A stretch of DNA of 64,000 nt, from contig NZ_CP098747.1 of assembly GCF_023746535.1 (NCBI RefSeq), positions 2,502,501 through 2,566,500 on the forward strand. The letters are read 5' to 3'. The DNA is from Sneathiella marina (lineage in GTDB: Bacteria; Pseudomonadota; Alphaproteobacteria; Sneathiellales; Sneathiellaceae). Below, piece after piece: positions 54,809 through 63,715 of the stretch; positions within the stretch are counted from its first letter, which is position 1; each line of letters opens with the position of its first letter. The notes under the pieces were generated by a model, which saw only the letters and a list, made by a program, of their open reading frames with translations, made no database searches and had not been told where the DNA came from. Made by a program: the position numbers and the translations under genes.

Positions 54809-55413
54809 AGGCGGATCTCCACCAGCTTGATGCTTTGCCAGTGATGCACATCCGGCCCCGGGATAACCGCCTGCAGCAGATCCGTATCAAAGCGCACGGG
54901 CACATCGAACTCACAGGCCAGCGATATATCAACGGCCTCCGCCGGCGGCAGCTCAAGGCTGAGGATACCGCTGGTCGCGTCAACGGACCAGCCACTTGCC
55001 TGCTCTGACCCGGACAGGTACAGATGGACAGTGCCCGGGGCAATCTTGTTCAGCAGCCGGTCATAGGGTGCGGCGGGCAAATCCTCATCCACATAGCGCT
55101 TGAAAATCTGAAACTCGGTTTGCACGCCGTTGCCGGTGCCGATGGTTTGCCGGGGCATCCGGAAATCGGAAAAATCCTTCAGCCGGAAGCCATAAGCCCG
55201 CCCCCGGCGCGCATGAAAGAAATTGAGGATGGCTGTCCATTCGGCCCCGCGGCTCGGGCTTAAATCCACGGAATAGTCGCGGCGGGCCTGCGCCCAGTTG
55301 ATATTGCGCTGCTCGTGACCGGAATTGAGGACCTGCACCGTGGTTGAAAACCGCGGACCTCCGCTGGCGCCATAGGACACCGTGGTCGGAAACCGCACGT
55401 CGTGAAAACTCAT
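54805..55413 (-). CDS. DUF2460-family tail protein, RcGTA gp12-like
   Basis: A 202-residue protein with the family start (FHDVRFPTTVSYGASGGPRF) and the FFHARRGRAYGFRLKDFSDF block. In the GTA this is the distal tail protein joining tube and tip. It overlaps the DUF2163 gene by 4 bases. Confidence 0.9.
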   Translation of the reverse strand: MSFHDVRFPTTVSYGASGGPRFSTTVQVLNSGHEQRNINWAQARRDYSVDLSPSRGAEWTAILNFFHARRGRAYGFRLKDFSDFRMPRQTIGTGNGVQTEFQIFKRYVDEDLPAAPYDRLLNKIAPGTVHLYLSGSEQASGWSVDATSGILSLELPPAEAVDISLACEFDVPVRFDTDLLQAVIPGPDVHHWQSIKLVEIRL

Positions 55414-55416
55414 GGC

Positions 55417-56103
55417 TTATCCATTCCTTTTCAGTTGTCGCTGGGCCGCCCGCAAGGCGTCGCCTTGAATCTGGGCCTGACTGCGACGGAAACTGTCGGC
55501 ATCAGGTGTGGTGATATGGAACGACAGGTTGATCGTGGGAGCTGCGTCTCGATGGTCATTTTTCCGTTGTTGTTGAGGGGTTTGCACCGTCACCTTCTCC
55601 CCCCGTGTCAAGCGCAGGCCAACCAGGTTGCGATCGGTCCCGGCGGCCCCGCCCACGGTAAAGGCACCGCCGTTGGCAAATCCGGGAAACATCCCCGCCA
55701 GAGAGGAAATGGCCCCCGTCAGCAAGCTATTGTTGGTACCGGTAGAGGGCGTGGTTCGCTTTGAGCTGCCCAAAACCTGATGGCCGAGTTTCAGCAAATC
55801 CCCTTCCAGCCCCTTGAGGACGGATTTGAAATCGCCGCCCTTGATCATCAGCTTGCTGAAGGCAGACCCGAACGCGCTCTCCAGTGTCTTGCCCGCCCGC
55901 CCGGCTATGGCCGGCAAATCTGCAAGATCGCGGACCAGCGGATCAAGGCCGCGGCGTCTTCCCGCTGTCAGGCCGCTGAGCGTATAGCCAAGGCCGAGCA
56001 CCTGCCGGGTCAGGGCCCGGGCGTCACGCGCGGCCTTGCGGCTGTTGCCGGACAAATGATCCAGCATTTTCAACCCTTCCTTCAATTGCGAAAGCTCCGT
56101 CAT
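55417..56103 (-). CDS. Short tail tape-measure protein, RcGTA gp11-like
   Basis: A 228-residue protein: an N-terminal helical part (SQLKEGLKMLDHLSGNSRKA), a TLESAFGSAFSKLMIKGGDF helix, a hydrophobic/Gly segment and the FANGGAFTVGGAAGTDRNLV tail typical of the C-terminus of tape measures. Very short for a siphovirus but the same size class as the GTA gp11. The start at ATG 56103 overlaps the chaperone stop by 3 bases (ATGA). Confidence 0.75.
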   Translation of the reverse strand: MTELSQLKEGLKMLDHLSGNSRKAARDARALTRQVLGLGYTLSGLTAGRRRGLDPLVRDLADLPAIAGRAGKTLESAFGSAFSKLMIKGGDFKSVLKGLEGDLLKLGHQVLGSSKRTTPSTGTNNSLLTGAISSLAGMFPGFANGGAFTVGGAAGTDRNLVGLRLTRGEKVTVQTPQQQRKNDHRDAAPTINLSFHITTPDADSFRRSQAQIQGDALRAAQRQLKRNG

Positions 56104-56456
56104 TTCCGTTCCTTCAATCCCGCGTCCATACATTTCAATGACATTTCAAAAAGATCCTGTAACAAATTGATTTCAAACATATTTGGGAGCATCCCAAACC
56201 GGGTTTCCACATCCATCGCCAGCTGCGAGGGCGGTATCGCCCCCGGTATTTCCCGCCGGCCATAGAAGGGCAGCAATGCCAGCCACCAGTTGCTCACATG
56301 CTGCAGACAGGCGGGCAGCTGTGCTGCTGCACCGGGTTTCGCCCGCCCAGCTTTTTGATACACCGCCCGCCGCGTCACCCCGCCGCCCAGATCCTCGGCC
56401 ATCCAGAGCTGATGCCGAACCCAGGATTTGAGGCGATCGGCGGCTAGGGCAAAAAA
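56100..56456 (-). CDS. Tail assembly chaperone, -1 frame extension (GT part)
   Basis: The open frame at 56100-56501 has no good start of its own and overlaps the end of the frame-0 chaperone. A T-TTT-TTG heptamer at 56456-56450 is in phase to shift ribosomes from frame 0 into this frame, giving a fusion of about 245 residues (129 from frame 0 plus 116 here). The extension has helices (LAADRLKSWVRHQLWMAEDL; DVETRFGMLPNMFEINLLQD) suited to binding the tape measure, as in lambda gpGT. Confidence 0.65.
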   Translation of the reverse strand, partial: FFALAADRLKSWVRHQLWMAEDLGGGVTRRAVYQKAGRAKPGAAAQLPACLQHVSNWWLALLPFYGRREIPGAIPPSQLAMDVETRFGMLPNMFEINLLQDLFEMSLKCMDAGLKERK

Positions 56457-56836
56457 TGCGCTCTGTCCTCCACGAAGCTCACCACCTGCTCGCGGATCCA
56501 CAGCTGCTCCGTATATAGCCGCCGGGCATTATCTGGCGTGCAGGGAAATTCGGCGCCGTCATAGTCTATTTTCTCCCAGCGCAAGGTCAGAGCCGCCAGC
56601 CGTTCCAGCAGCCGGTTCTCCAGATCCATGGCTGTTAAATCCAGTTGCCGGTCGCGCAGCTGGCGATCGATTTGCTGGCGCAACAGATGCCGGTAGCTAA
56701 GCGCATCCTCTCCTTGCAACCAGATCACCGCCGGCAAGTCCGCGCCGGATTTGGGATGCCGCAGGGTCAGCGGTGCCCCGGTTTCCGCCCGGGCCTGGCA
56801 CTCAAACCGGGAAAGATCAAAATTTGGGTCAGACAT
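56444..56836 (-). CDS. Tail assembly chaperone, frame-0 product (G part)
   Basis: A 130-residue protein between tail tube and tape measure, the position of lambda gpG. It contains the CQARAETGAPLTLRHPKSGA and VIWLQGEDALSYRHLLR segments. ATG 56836 has AAGGA 6 bases before; ATG 56842 abuts it and is less likely. The stop comes one codon after the slippery heptamer. Confidence 0.75.
   Translation of the reverse strand: MSDPNFDLSRFECQARAETGAPLTLRHPKSGADLPAVIWLQGEDALSYRHLLRQQIDRQLRDRQLDLTAMDLENRLLERLAALTLRWEKIDYDGAEFPCTPDNARRLYTEQLWIREQVVSFVEDRAHFLP
56450..56456 (-). promoter_or_regulatory. Programmed -1 frameshift site
   Basis: On the minus strand six T followed by G, in phase as T TTT TTG relative to the frame-0 gene: a perfect X-XXY-YYZ heptamer. 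The frame-0 stop is one codon downstream and the -1 frame stays open for 116 codons. Confidence 0.7.
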
Positions 56837-56859
56837 GAGCATTCCTTTTGGGCTGTTCA

Positions 56860-57765
56860 TTACGATATACTGCGGGTGATCATCAGGTTGCTGCCAGTGG
56901 CCGCATCAAAGCGCGCCGTGAACGGCAGCGTCAGGGTTACGGGGCCGTCGCCCGGCACCGCATTGTCAGCGCCCGTATAGAGGATATCCGGCAGGGTCAG
57001 GGTCAGGTTTCCAGCATTGCTGTCCAGGGTAATTTGCAGGCTGCTGGCCGTCCCGGCGCGGAATTTCTCCAGTAAACCGGCGCTTTCAAAGAAACAGAGC
57101 ATCTCACCGCTAACCGTTGATTTTCCAGCATAAATCGATGATGCCGCGGCAGCCCCCACAACATAAGTCGGCGCCAGGTCATTCTCGATCAGCAAATCCA
57201 GCCCGGCAACGATAGCAAGGGGATTTCCGCCCTCCAGCACCGCCGCCGAAAAGCTGTCAAATGGCGCGCTGGCGGGCGCCGCGACTGGTGTCGCGTCAAG
57301 GGTATCAGTCGCATAGCGGACCGCCTGCCCGATCATGGAAAACTGCCCGCGCACCAGCGCGTCCGGCTTGATGGACAGGCTCAGCTTGTCAACCACGCAG
57401 CCGGTCAGCCGCTGATAGGTTCCGATATCACGAAAGGCCCGCTCCAGGGTAAAGCTGGGCTGATTTGTCCCGGTTTTCAGGATATCCGATGACCAGTCCG
57501 ATTGCAGGGCGGCGGCCAGCAGATCGTCGAAGGCGCCAGCGGCAAGCTCGAACCCCAGATCACCGGACACGCTTTCCTGCCCGTGAAAGACTCCGCCCTG
57601 TTGCCGATCGGCGCGGATTTCATCGGCCTCAAACAGGGTTTTCGATAACCCGATATCACAGCTGGTATGACGCAACACCGTCATCTGCGGTGCTGACGGT
57701 ATCTCGCCGAACGCCGCCTCCCGGGTATAAAAAAGGCCATGCCGGGCCCCGGATGCAATTCTCAT
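56860..57765 (-). CDS. Phage tail tube protein
   Basis: A 301-residue beta-rich protein between the tail terminator and the chaperones. The start TREAAFGEIPSAPQMTVLRH and VSGDLGFELAAGAFDDLLAA match large tail tube proteins (Phage_tube_2-like). A later VDKLSLSIKPDALVRGQFSM strand pair fits. It forms the inner tube of the siphovirus-type tail. Confidence 0.82.
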   Translation of the reverse strand: MRIASGARHGLFYTREAAFGEIPSAPQMTVLRHTSCDIGLSKTLFEADEIRADRQQGGVFHGQESVSGDLGFELAAGAFDDLLAAALQSDWSSDILKTGTNQPSFTLERAFRDIGTYQRLTGCVVDKLSLSIKPDALVRGQFSMIGQAVRYATDTLDATPVAAPASAPFDSFSAAVLEGGNPLAIVAGLDLLIENDLAPTYVVGAAAASSIYAGKSTVSGEMLCFFESAGLLEKFRAGTASSLQITLDSNAGNLTLTLPDILYTGADNAVPGDGPVTLTLPFTARFDAATGSNLMITRSIS

Positions 57766-57774
57766 GAGTTTCTC

Positions 57775-58179
57775 CTAGAAATAGCTGCGCCACTGAAGGG
57801 ACAGCGGCAGGGATGTCTGTTTCAACGGCGATGGGGCCGAACCGGGAACGGTGGAACCAAGACTGGCCACCCCCAGATGGACCAGCTGATCCTCAAAGGT
57901 CAGCTCAAGGCCCGGATAAAAATGACGGCGCAGGGCGGCCACCGTGGCCAGCGCGTCCTGGCGGTCGGGATCATGGACAGTGATCCGGTAGGTCCCGGAA
58001 TGATGCAACGGCATCTGCGCCCCCAGCAACACGGATTTCGCCGGGTCGGGCAACAGCGCCACTTCCAGATACGCCGTGCCATGGGTCGGGCGAAACGGCC
58101 GTCCGGGAAAGGCGATATTCGCCGATTGATAGGCCAGAAGATGGGTATCAAGGGCCGCCTGCAGGCTGGCATAGCTCAT
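57775..58179 (-). CDS. Putative tail terminator (DUF4128-like)
   Basis: A 134-residue protein beginning with an alpha helix (YASLQAALDTHLLAYQ) and continuing with strands (YLEVALLPDP, TYRITVHDP), the layout of phage tail terminators. Position between the connector and tube gene supports this. Start overlaps the preceding stop by 4 bases. Confidence 0.65.
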   Translation of the reverse strand: MSYASLQAALDTHLLAYQSANIAFPGRPFRPTHGTAYLEVALLPDPAKSVLLGAQMPLHHSGTYRITVHDPDRQDALATVAALRRHFYPGLELTFEDQLVHLGVASLGSTVPGSAPSPLKQTSLPLSLQWRSYF

Positions 58180-58535
58180 TGATAGGTCACCTCATACAGG
58201 ATCCCGGCCCCCAGATCGGCGGGCACCACCTGCATCAGGGTGACCAGCACCTGGCCCAATTGCAGGTCATCATCGATGCGGGGCACCATGTCTGCGCATT
58301 CCAGCAAGCCATGGCGACAAGCCGGTACAATAACTGTATCGGCTGCGGTGTGACGGACGGACAACGGTTTCTCCGTTGCCACAAAGCGGATGGCCACGGA
58401 ACGGGTGGTCTCCACAAGCGTCGATCCGGGCACATGGTCACCGGCGGTTTTACGGATCAATTGGCCCGATTGCGCCACATCCCCGGCGGCGGTAAAGGCC
58501 CGCTGCACGGCGCGTCGAATGGTTGCGTTTTTCAT
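58176..58535 (-). CDS. Putative head-tail connector/head closure protein
   Basis: A 119-residue protein with an N-terminal helix (NATIRRAVQRAFTAAGDVAQ) and a beta-rich remainder; contains two Cys (PACRHGLLECADM). Position after the adaptor and before the terminator fits a head-completion role. The family is not certain. Confidence 0.55.
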   Translation of the reverse strand: MKNATIRRAVQRAFTAAGDVAQSGQLIRKTAGDHVPGSTLVETTRSVAIRFVATEKPLSVRHTAADTVIVPACRHGLLECADMVPRIDDDLQLGQVLVTLMQVVPADLGAGILYEVTYQ

Positions 58536-58538
58536 GAT

Positions 58539-59009
58539 CTAGCCCCGCGCCAATGTCTGGGCGGAAACCCGCGCCCCGATTTGCCGGAGCAAACGATAGA
58601 CGAAGCTGCCGCCGCGCCCGCCGGTCTCATACGTCAGTTCCAGCGCGCCGATCCTTTCCTTCACCGCCCGGCGTCCGTCCAGCCCTTGCGTGTCCTGTAA
58701 AAATGTCGCCGCCAGTTCCAGCGCGGCGGTGCGTAACGCATGGGGCAAGCCGGTCAGAGCCCGGCCGTCGCGGTCATAGACGGCATTGCGCGGCCATTTC
58801 AGCCCCTGATCCCAGATGAGAACCCTGCCCGGATAGCTGTAGCTGTCAATATGCAGGCTGGCCCGGATCAGCGCCTGTTCGCGCTGCCCGCCGGTGGCGC
58901 TGCCCCAGTCGTCAAGGGCGAGCGCGGCGAAATGGCTATCGGCCTCGGCCAGCGACACATAGCTCAAGGCGCCGGTAATGCCGGTACCGGTTTCTGTAAT
59001 AAGCGTCAT
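58539..59009 (-). CDS. Head-tail adaptor protein (DnaT-like family in phage context)
   Basis: A 156-residue, largely helical protein: SYVSLAEADSHFAALALDDW then QALIRASLHIDSY and GLPHALRTAALELAATFL. This matches phage adaptor proteins often annotated as DnaT-like. The start at ATG 59009 has AGGAACGG upstream; the open frame begins 24 bases earlier without a site. Confidence 0.7.
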   Translation of the reverse strand: MTLITETGTGITGALSYVSLAEADSHFAALALDDWGSATGGQREQALIRASLHIDSYSYPGRVLIWDQGLKWPRNAVYDRDGRALTGLPHALRTAALELAATFLQDTQGLDGRRAVKERIGALELTYETGGRGGSFVYRLLRQIGARVSAQTLARG

Positions 59010-59081
59010 GAATTCCGTTCCTGAAAGGGACATGGGAGGGAAGCGGGAGTGTGCGCCCCCGCTTCGATTTCAGAGTTGGCT

Positions 59082-60212
59082 CTACCCGGCGAGGCGGACG
59101 GCAAGCGCCGGACGGACCAGCGCCACACCCCACAGGATGTCAAACTCCCAGACCACCTGTTTATACTGGCGGCTGACTTCCAGCCGCAGCGACAGGCCGG
59201 TCACCGGGTCGGTCATGGACAGGATCTGGTTGCCCAGCCCCAGCTCCTGGGAGCTTTGCGCCAACGGCCGGTTGGCGAAGGCGAAGGCATCGCGGTTGAA
59301 CACCAGATTGACCACATGATCGCCGACGAAGGTCAGTGCCGCCTTATCCGCCGGGCTTTGCTGCAGGGCCGGTGTCAGGGTCACGGTTGCCTCCGTGCCC
59401 GATAAATCGCTGGCCCCGGTAACGGCATATTGCTGCGCGTCCCCATCAATGGTGAAGATATCCCCCACCGCCGGGGCGGTTGTCAGCCCGCCCAAGATCA
59501 GGCTATGTCCCGAGTGTCCCGCGCCCTTGACCAGCGGTGTCCCGGCGGCGGCGGTGACATGGGTCGGCACATGATCGTCACTATGCCAGTGGATGCCATA
59601 TTTTCGGCCGATCTCGCCGTCGATCTTGACCCCGTCACTGCCTGCCCGATCCGCATCGGCAAAAGCCGCAAGATTAAGCGCCTGCGCCTCGGCTTCAAAA
59701 TCGAGGACGCCGAAACGGTTTTCCTTGGGCGCTTTTTGTTCCAGCAGCAACCGGCGGGCCGCCGTGGCGTCGGTGGCATCCTTGGCAAAGGGGGTGGTCC
59801 CCGCCGTCCCCACTAACCCGGGAATGCCCACATATGTCGCATGGATGGACTGATTGACCGCATTGGCCAGCGCCCGGATTGCGGCACTTGCCTGCACGGG
59901 GAGGAAATTATCGCGCATATCCACTTCCATCATTTCCTTGTCGGTCAGATAGAAACTGGCTTTTTTCCAGTTGGTCAGCTCGATTTGCACTTTTTCAAGG
60001 GCGCTGTCTTCGGGCGCCTCGGCGGTGATACCGGGTGTCACATCCTCCGCTGTCAGGGCGGAGGGGAGGATTATATCCACCGTATCGCCTTTGGCCGCGG
60101 CGTCCGCACTATAGTCGCCATTGACCAGCCGCGGCATCACCGCCTGTTCGCGCAACGCCAGCAAACCGCGGGCCAGTATTTTCGGCATGGCTGCCGAGAT
60201 ATCATTTGTCAT
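59082..60212 (-). CDS. Major capsid protein, P22 coat-like
   Basis: A 376-residue coat protein. The N-terminus (AMPKILARGLLALREQAVMP) and the KGDTVDIILPSALTAEDVTP strand, the VNQSIHATYVGIPGLVGTAG helix/loop, and the C-terminal VVNLVFNRDAFAFANRPL match P22 gp5-type coats. An extra beta domain (about 235-320) may be the inserted I-domain. CGGAGA lies 7 bases before ATG 60212. Confidence 0.8.
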   Translation of the reverse strand: MTNDISAAMPKILARGLLALREQAVMPRLVNGDYSADAAAKGDTVDIILPSALTAEDVTPGITAEAPEDSALEKVQIELTNWKKASFYLTDKEMMEVDMRDNFLPVQASAAIRALANAVNQSIHATYVGIPGLVGTAGTTPFAKDATDATAARRLLLEQKAPKENRFGVLDFEAEAQALNLAAFADADRAGSDGVKIDGEIGRKYGIHWHSDDHVPTHVTAAAGTPLVKGAGHSGHSLILGGLTTAPAVGDIFTIDGDAQQYAVTGASDLSGTEATVTLTPALQQSPADKAALTFVGDHVVNLVFNRDAFAFANRPLAQSSQELGLGNQILSMTDPVTGLSLRLEVSRQYKQVVWEFDILWGVALVRPALAVRLAG

Positions 60213-60315
60213 GAGATGTCTCCGATTGGGTAAAAGTCGGTTGTGAGATAAAGCCCGTCCCGGGCTGGTGCCGCCTCTCGCGGACTTAAAAATACAGGCG
60301 TTGCAACACAAAAGG

Positions 60316-60996
60316 TCATCCGAGCAGTGTCACCTTGCCCGCCGCAATATCTTCGAGGCGGGTATTGAGCGCCCATTGAGAGCGCCCGGAAATTTCGCCG
60401 CCGCCCGTATGACTGCCAGTGCTGCTACCACTGGCCGGGTCCATGCCGCTGCCCCGCCGTACCAGCGGATCAAAGGCACGGGCAAAGACCGGGGATCCGC
60501 GAAATTCTTCCAGCAGGTCATCGGCGGTCATCAGCTCGCCCTCCGTGGTTTCGCGCAACGATCCATCGCTGGCCAGCACCCGAAGGACGGGCGCCCCCGC
60601 CTCTTCCACCAATGTCAGCGCCGCTTCCAGATGGGGCAGGAGCAATTCGGGGCTGCCCCTGCCTTTGAGGACCGCTTCCGTCGCTTTATGGGTTTTCAGG
60701 TCCTGGTGGTTCTGCGCCTGCAGTTCCTCAATCCGCATTTGAGCCTCCGCCGCGGCGGATTGCCGGGCCCGGGCGCTTTCCGGATCCGGGGCCAGCTGTC
60801 GCCAGGCTGCCAGTTCCCGGGTCGCCCTTTGCGCCGACTTACGTTCCTTTTCAAGGGCCGAGCGCAATCCCGACACATCCAGCTTTGCGGCCAGTTCCGG
60901 GACCAGCCGGAACCCGGCATCGCCAGCTTCGTACAAGGGCTGGAACTGCTCTGGTACAGGGGTCAAATCTTCTATATCAACGGGAAAGTCAAACAT
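60316..60996 (-). CDS. Phage scaffolding protein
   Basis: A 226-residue, highly helical protein placed just before the coat gene. A Leu/Glu/Arg-rich coiled coil (LRSALEKERKSAQRATRELA to about 150) and a basic-end C-terminus fit scaffolds. Start at ATG 60996 with GAGGT 5 bases before. The terminator hairpin sits in its leader. Confidence 0.7.
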   Translation of the reverse strand: MFDFPVDIEDLTPVPEQFQPLYEAGDAGFRLVPELAAKLDVSGLRSALEKERKSAQRATRELAAWRQLAPDPESARARQSAAAEAQMRIEELQAQNHQDLKTHKATEAVLKGRGSPELLLPHLEAALTLVEEAGAPVLRVLASDGSLRETTEGELMTADDLLEEFRGSPVFARAFDPLVRRGSGMDPASGSSTGSHTGGGEISGRSQWALNTRLEDIAAGKVTLLG

Positions 60997-61008
60997 GGGC
61001 ACCTCACT

Positions 61009-61032
61009 AAAAAAGCCCCGGAAAACGGGGCT
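61009..61032 (-). terminator. Rho-independent terminator between portal and scaffold genes
   Basis: On the minus strand AGCCCCG / CGGGGCT with a 5-base loop followed by six T: a textbook terminator inside the head operon, 33 bases after the portal stop and 13 before the scaffold start. Confidence 0.85.
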
Positions 61033-61064
61033 GCCAAAAGGGAATGTAAAATCTGCGCACCGGT

Positions 61065-62369
61065 TTAGCCCCCGCCTGCCCCATTGACGGACAGGCTGTC
61101 ACTCAGCAGGCCGCGTTGGCGGGCCTCGGCCAATAACTCATCCTGACTGATATCCCCGTGCTGCCGGGCCGCCATCAGGAACTGCATATCCGCCGCCCTG
61201 TCCCCGCTGCCTGTCGCACTGCGGCTGACACCGATGGCCCCGAAATCGGCAATTTCCAGCCACCGGGCCAACAGGGCCAGCACCGCATTGAGGCTATCCT
61301 CCAGGTTCATGGTCATGGCACTGAGCGGTGACAGGGCATCGGCGGCATCCAGCGCCCGCCCCGTTGCGGTCTCCCGCCCGGTCGGGGTTTCGAACTGCAG
61401 CCCGAACTGCTGCATGGCCGCCTCCAGCGCCTCCAGCTCTCGCGCCCCGGCGGCCAATGCGGCGCCGCTGCTTTCCACATAATAATAGCGGCCCTCATTT
61501 TCCGTGGTGGTCAGCACCTTGTTCGGCCCGACCTCGATGGCGCCATCGATTTCCGGATCATAGCCGGACGCCGCCAATATGGGAAAAGACGCCACATTCA
61601 GCGCGTTGCGCTGATCGGAACGGATCTGGTAATGCTCCAGATTGAGAAAGGCCAGGTCTTCCAGCGGCGGCGCCGCCTCCAGAAATCCCGTGCGGTTGGT
61701 ATACAGGGTCACCAGCGGAATCCGGCCCAGACTGTTCTCGCCGCTCTCGCGCAACTGCCAGTCACCGCGGTCATCGGCCCGGTACAAAGACCAGCTCTGC
61801 GGCTCCAGCACCCGGATCTGCGTCACCTCCTTTTCCTCAAAGCCCTGATAATCAGTCGCTTTTTCGCGGATGCGAACCTGCGTCAGGACATTATCCTGCC
61901 CGCAGATATCCCATTGGGCGCCGATAAGCTGGTCCGCCGTCACCTGTACCGCATAGGGCCGGGCATCCGGCCCGCCCTCTGTATGGGCGGGAAAATCCAC
62001 CAGCACATGGGACAGGCCGTTGACCAGGGCATCCTGAAACCAGTCGCGGGCAAAAATGTTCAATCCGCGCCCCATCAGGTCCATATTCTGTAGCAGGGCC
62101 ACAAGTACGGGTGGGGTGGCGGTGTCAATGATCAGCGGCTCTGCCAGAACCCGGCCGGTCAGTTTCTGCACGGTCCGGCGAAAATAATTGCGCAGCACGG
62201 ACCGGCGGGCCCGCTCCGCATAGGTGCGGCCATGTTCTGCCGGATGCCGTGGTAAATAGCGGCTACCCGCCGCCTGCATCGCCAGACTGCCGCCCATTAA
62301 AGCTTGTGGCAGGGCCCAGCGGCGCGCCATGCGCGCATAAGCCAGAGAGGGTGTCGAGGGATCATTCAT
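61065..62369 (-). CDS. Phage portal protein (DUF4055-like)
   Basis: A 434-residue protein with SLAYARMARRWALPQALMGG, YLPRHPAEHGRTYAERARRS and the FAVW-like DWFQDALVNGLSHVLVDFP segment typical of DUF4055 portals paired with P22-like coats. The portal forms the DNA channel at one capsid vertex. It overlaps the terminase stop by 4 bases. Confidence 0.82.
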   Translation of the reverse strand: MNDPSTPSLAYARMARRWALPQALMGGSLAMQAAGSRYLPRHPAEHGRTYAERARRSVLRNYFRRTVQKLTGRVLAEPLIIDTATPPVLVALLQNMDLMGRGLNIFARDWFQDALVNGLSHVLVDFPAHTEGGPDARPYAVQVTADQLIGAQWDICGQDNVLTQVRIREKATDYQGFEEKEVTQIRVLEPQSWSLYRADDRGDWQLRESGENSLGRIPLVTLYTNRTGFLEAAPPLEDLAFLNLEHYQIRSDQRNALNVASFPILAASGYDPEIDGAIEVGPNKVLTTTENEGRYYYVESSGAALAAGARELEALEAAMQQFGLQFETPTGRETATGRALDAADALSPLSAMTMNLEDSLNAVLALLARWLEIADFGAIGVSRSATGSGDRAADMQFLMAARQHGDISQDELLAEARQRGLLSDSLSVNGAGGG

Positions 62370-63715
62370 GCGTCCATATCCTGTTGTCTTTTTTGCGGAT
62401 ACCCGGTGAGCCCGTTAAAGGCCTCGCAGACCGCATCAACCTGATCATCATGCAGGCCGCCGGGAAACCCTTCCAGCTCACTCAGGAAGGCCTCGTTCCA
62501 CGGCCCCGCCACCAGCAGGACATTGCCCACTTCGGCTTGTCCGGCGAAGGGTTTCGCCCGCACATATTTACTGCCGGTCACCGGTTGCGTCGAAATCCGG
62601 TATCCGGCCAGCAGCCGGGCCAGAGACTGGGTCTGGGACTTGCCCGCCTGCCCCGGATCCTGCGGCAGGGCAACGCCCACCCGCCGGCCATCCTGTTCCG
62701 CCAGCGTCCGCAGGGATTTCTCCACTTCATGGGGAGATCCCTGAAACCGTTCCACATGCTCCACATAAAACACGCCGCGATCATCGCAGCTCACCTTCGC
62801 TCCGACGGTCCAGTCGCGGGGCTGGCCCGGTTCGCCGCGACATGAGGCCAGATCCCATCCGCGGATGCAGTGGCGCTGACGAGCCGGCGCGGCGGCGACA
62901 ATGGGAAACCAGCTGCGGCGAAACACCACCCCGGCATCGGGCCGGATTTTCCAGTTGCCGCGCAGCAGCCGTTCCCGGTCAACCGTGGCAAGGGTCGCCA
63001 GATTGGCCTTATATCCCGGATCCTTTTTCATCAGGATCCTGTTATCCTCCACGTTGGCCGCAACAAAGGTCACCGACTTGGCCACCTGCCCCGGATATCT
63101 GGCTTCCAGCTTATGCCGGTCGCCGCTCCATTTCAGGCTATCCTCATGGCGGATAAACCAGCGCAGCCGACCGGATCGCTCCGGCCGGGGATAGCCGGTT
63201 TTGGGGCTGATCCACCAACGGACAAACTCCGCGACCCAGCTATCCGCATCGGGATTACAACTGGCCCGCACATAGGGCCGGCTGCCGGACAGGGAGCGAT
63301 TGCGGCTCAGCAGGTAAAAAAACTGCGACTGGGAAAAATGCGTCAGTTCATCAAAGCCCAGATAGCTGATCTGCGCCCCTTGCCAGTCAAACTTGTTCTT
63401 CTCATGCTCCAGATGCCCGAAACTGATGATGCTGCCGGCGGGAAACCGCCAGCTCAAGGTACTTTCCCGTGCCGTCCCGCCCATGTCGCCATACAGACCC
63501 GATGCCGTATCCCAGAGGCCACCTTCGTTGCGCACCTGTTTCACGGTCCGCCGGAAAATCACGGCGCGAAACTCGCTGTCATGCAAATGCCTGAGGGGTT
63601 CCATCAGCAAGGCAAAACTTTTCCCCCCACCGGCCGCACCGCCATAAATGGCTATGTCAGCCGCGGACGACAGGAACAGCTCCTGCGGTCCGGCTTGCGG
63701 TTTAATCGCGTCCAT
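62366..63715 (-). CDS. Terminase large subunit
   Basis: A 449-residue packaging motor. Walker A is YGGAAGGGKSFALLME (about 26-40), Walker B-like ISYLGFDELTHFS (about 120-132), and the nuclease Asp is in RGWDLASCRG (about 265). The open frame starts at 63766 but ATG 63715, giving 14 bases of overlap with the small subunit gene, better fits family N-termini. Confidence 0.93.
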   Translation of the reverse strand: MDAIKPQAGPQELFLSSAADIAIYGGAAGGGKSFALLMEPLRHLHDSEFRAVIFRRTVKQVRNEGGLWDTASGLYGDMGGTARESTLSWRFPAGSIISFGHLEHEKNKFDWQGAQISYLGFDELTHFSQSQFFYLLSRNRSLSGSRPYVRASCNPDADSWVAEFVRWWISPKTGYPRPERSGRLRWFIRHEDSLKWSGDRHKLEARYPGQVAKSVTFVAANVEDNRILMKKDPGYKANLATLATVDRERLLRGNWKIRPDAGVVFRRSWFPIVAAAPARQRHCIRGWDLASCRGEPGQPRDWTVGAKVSCDDRGVFYVEHVERFQGSPHEVEKSLRTLAEQDGRRVGVALPQDPGQAGKSQTQSLARLLAGYRISTQPVTGSKYVRAKPFAGQAEVGNVLLVAGPWNEAFLSELEGFPGGLHDDQVDAVCEAFNGLTGYPQKRQQDMDA

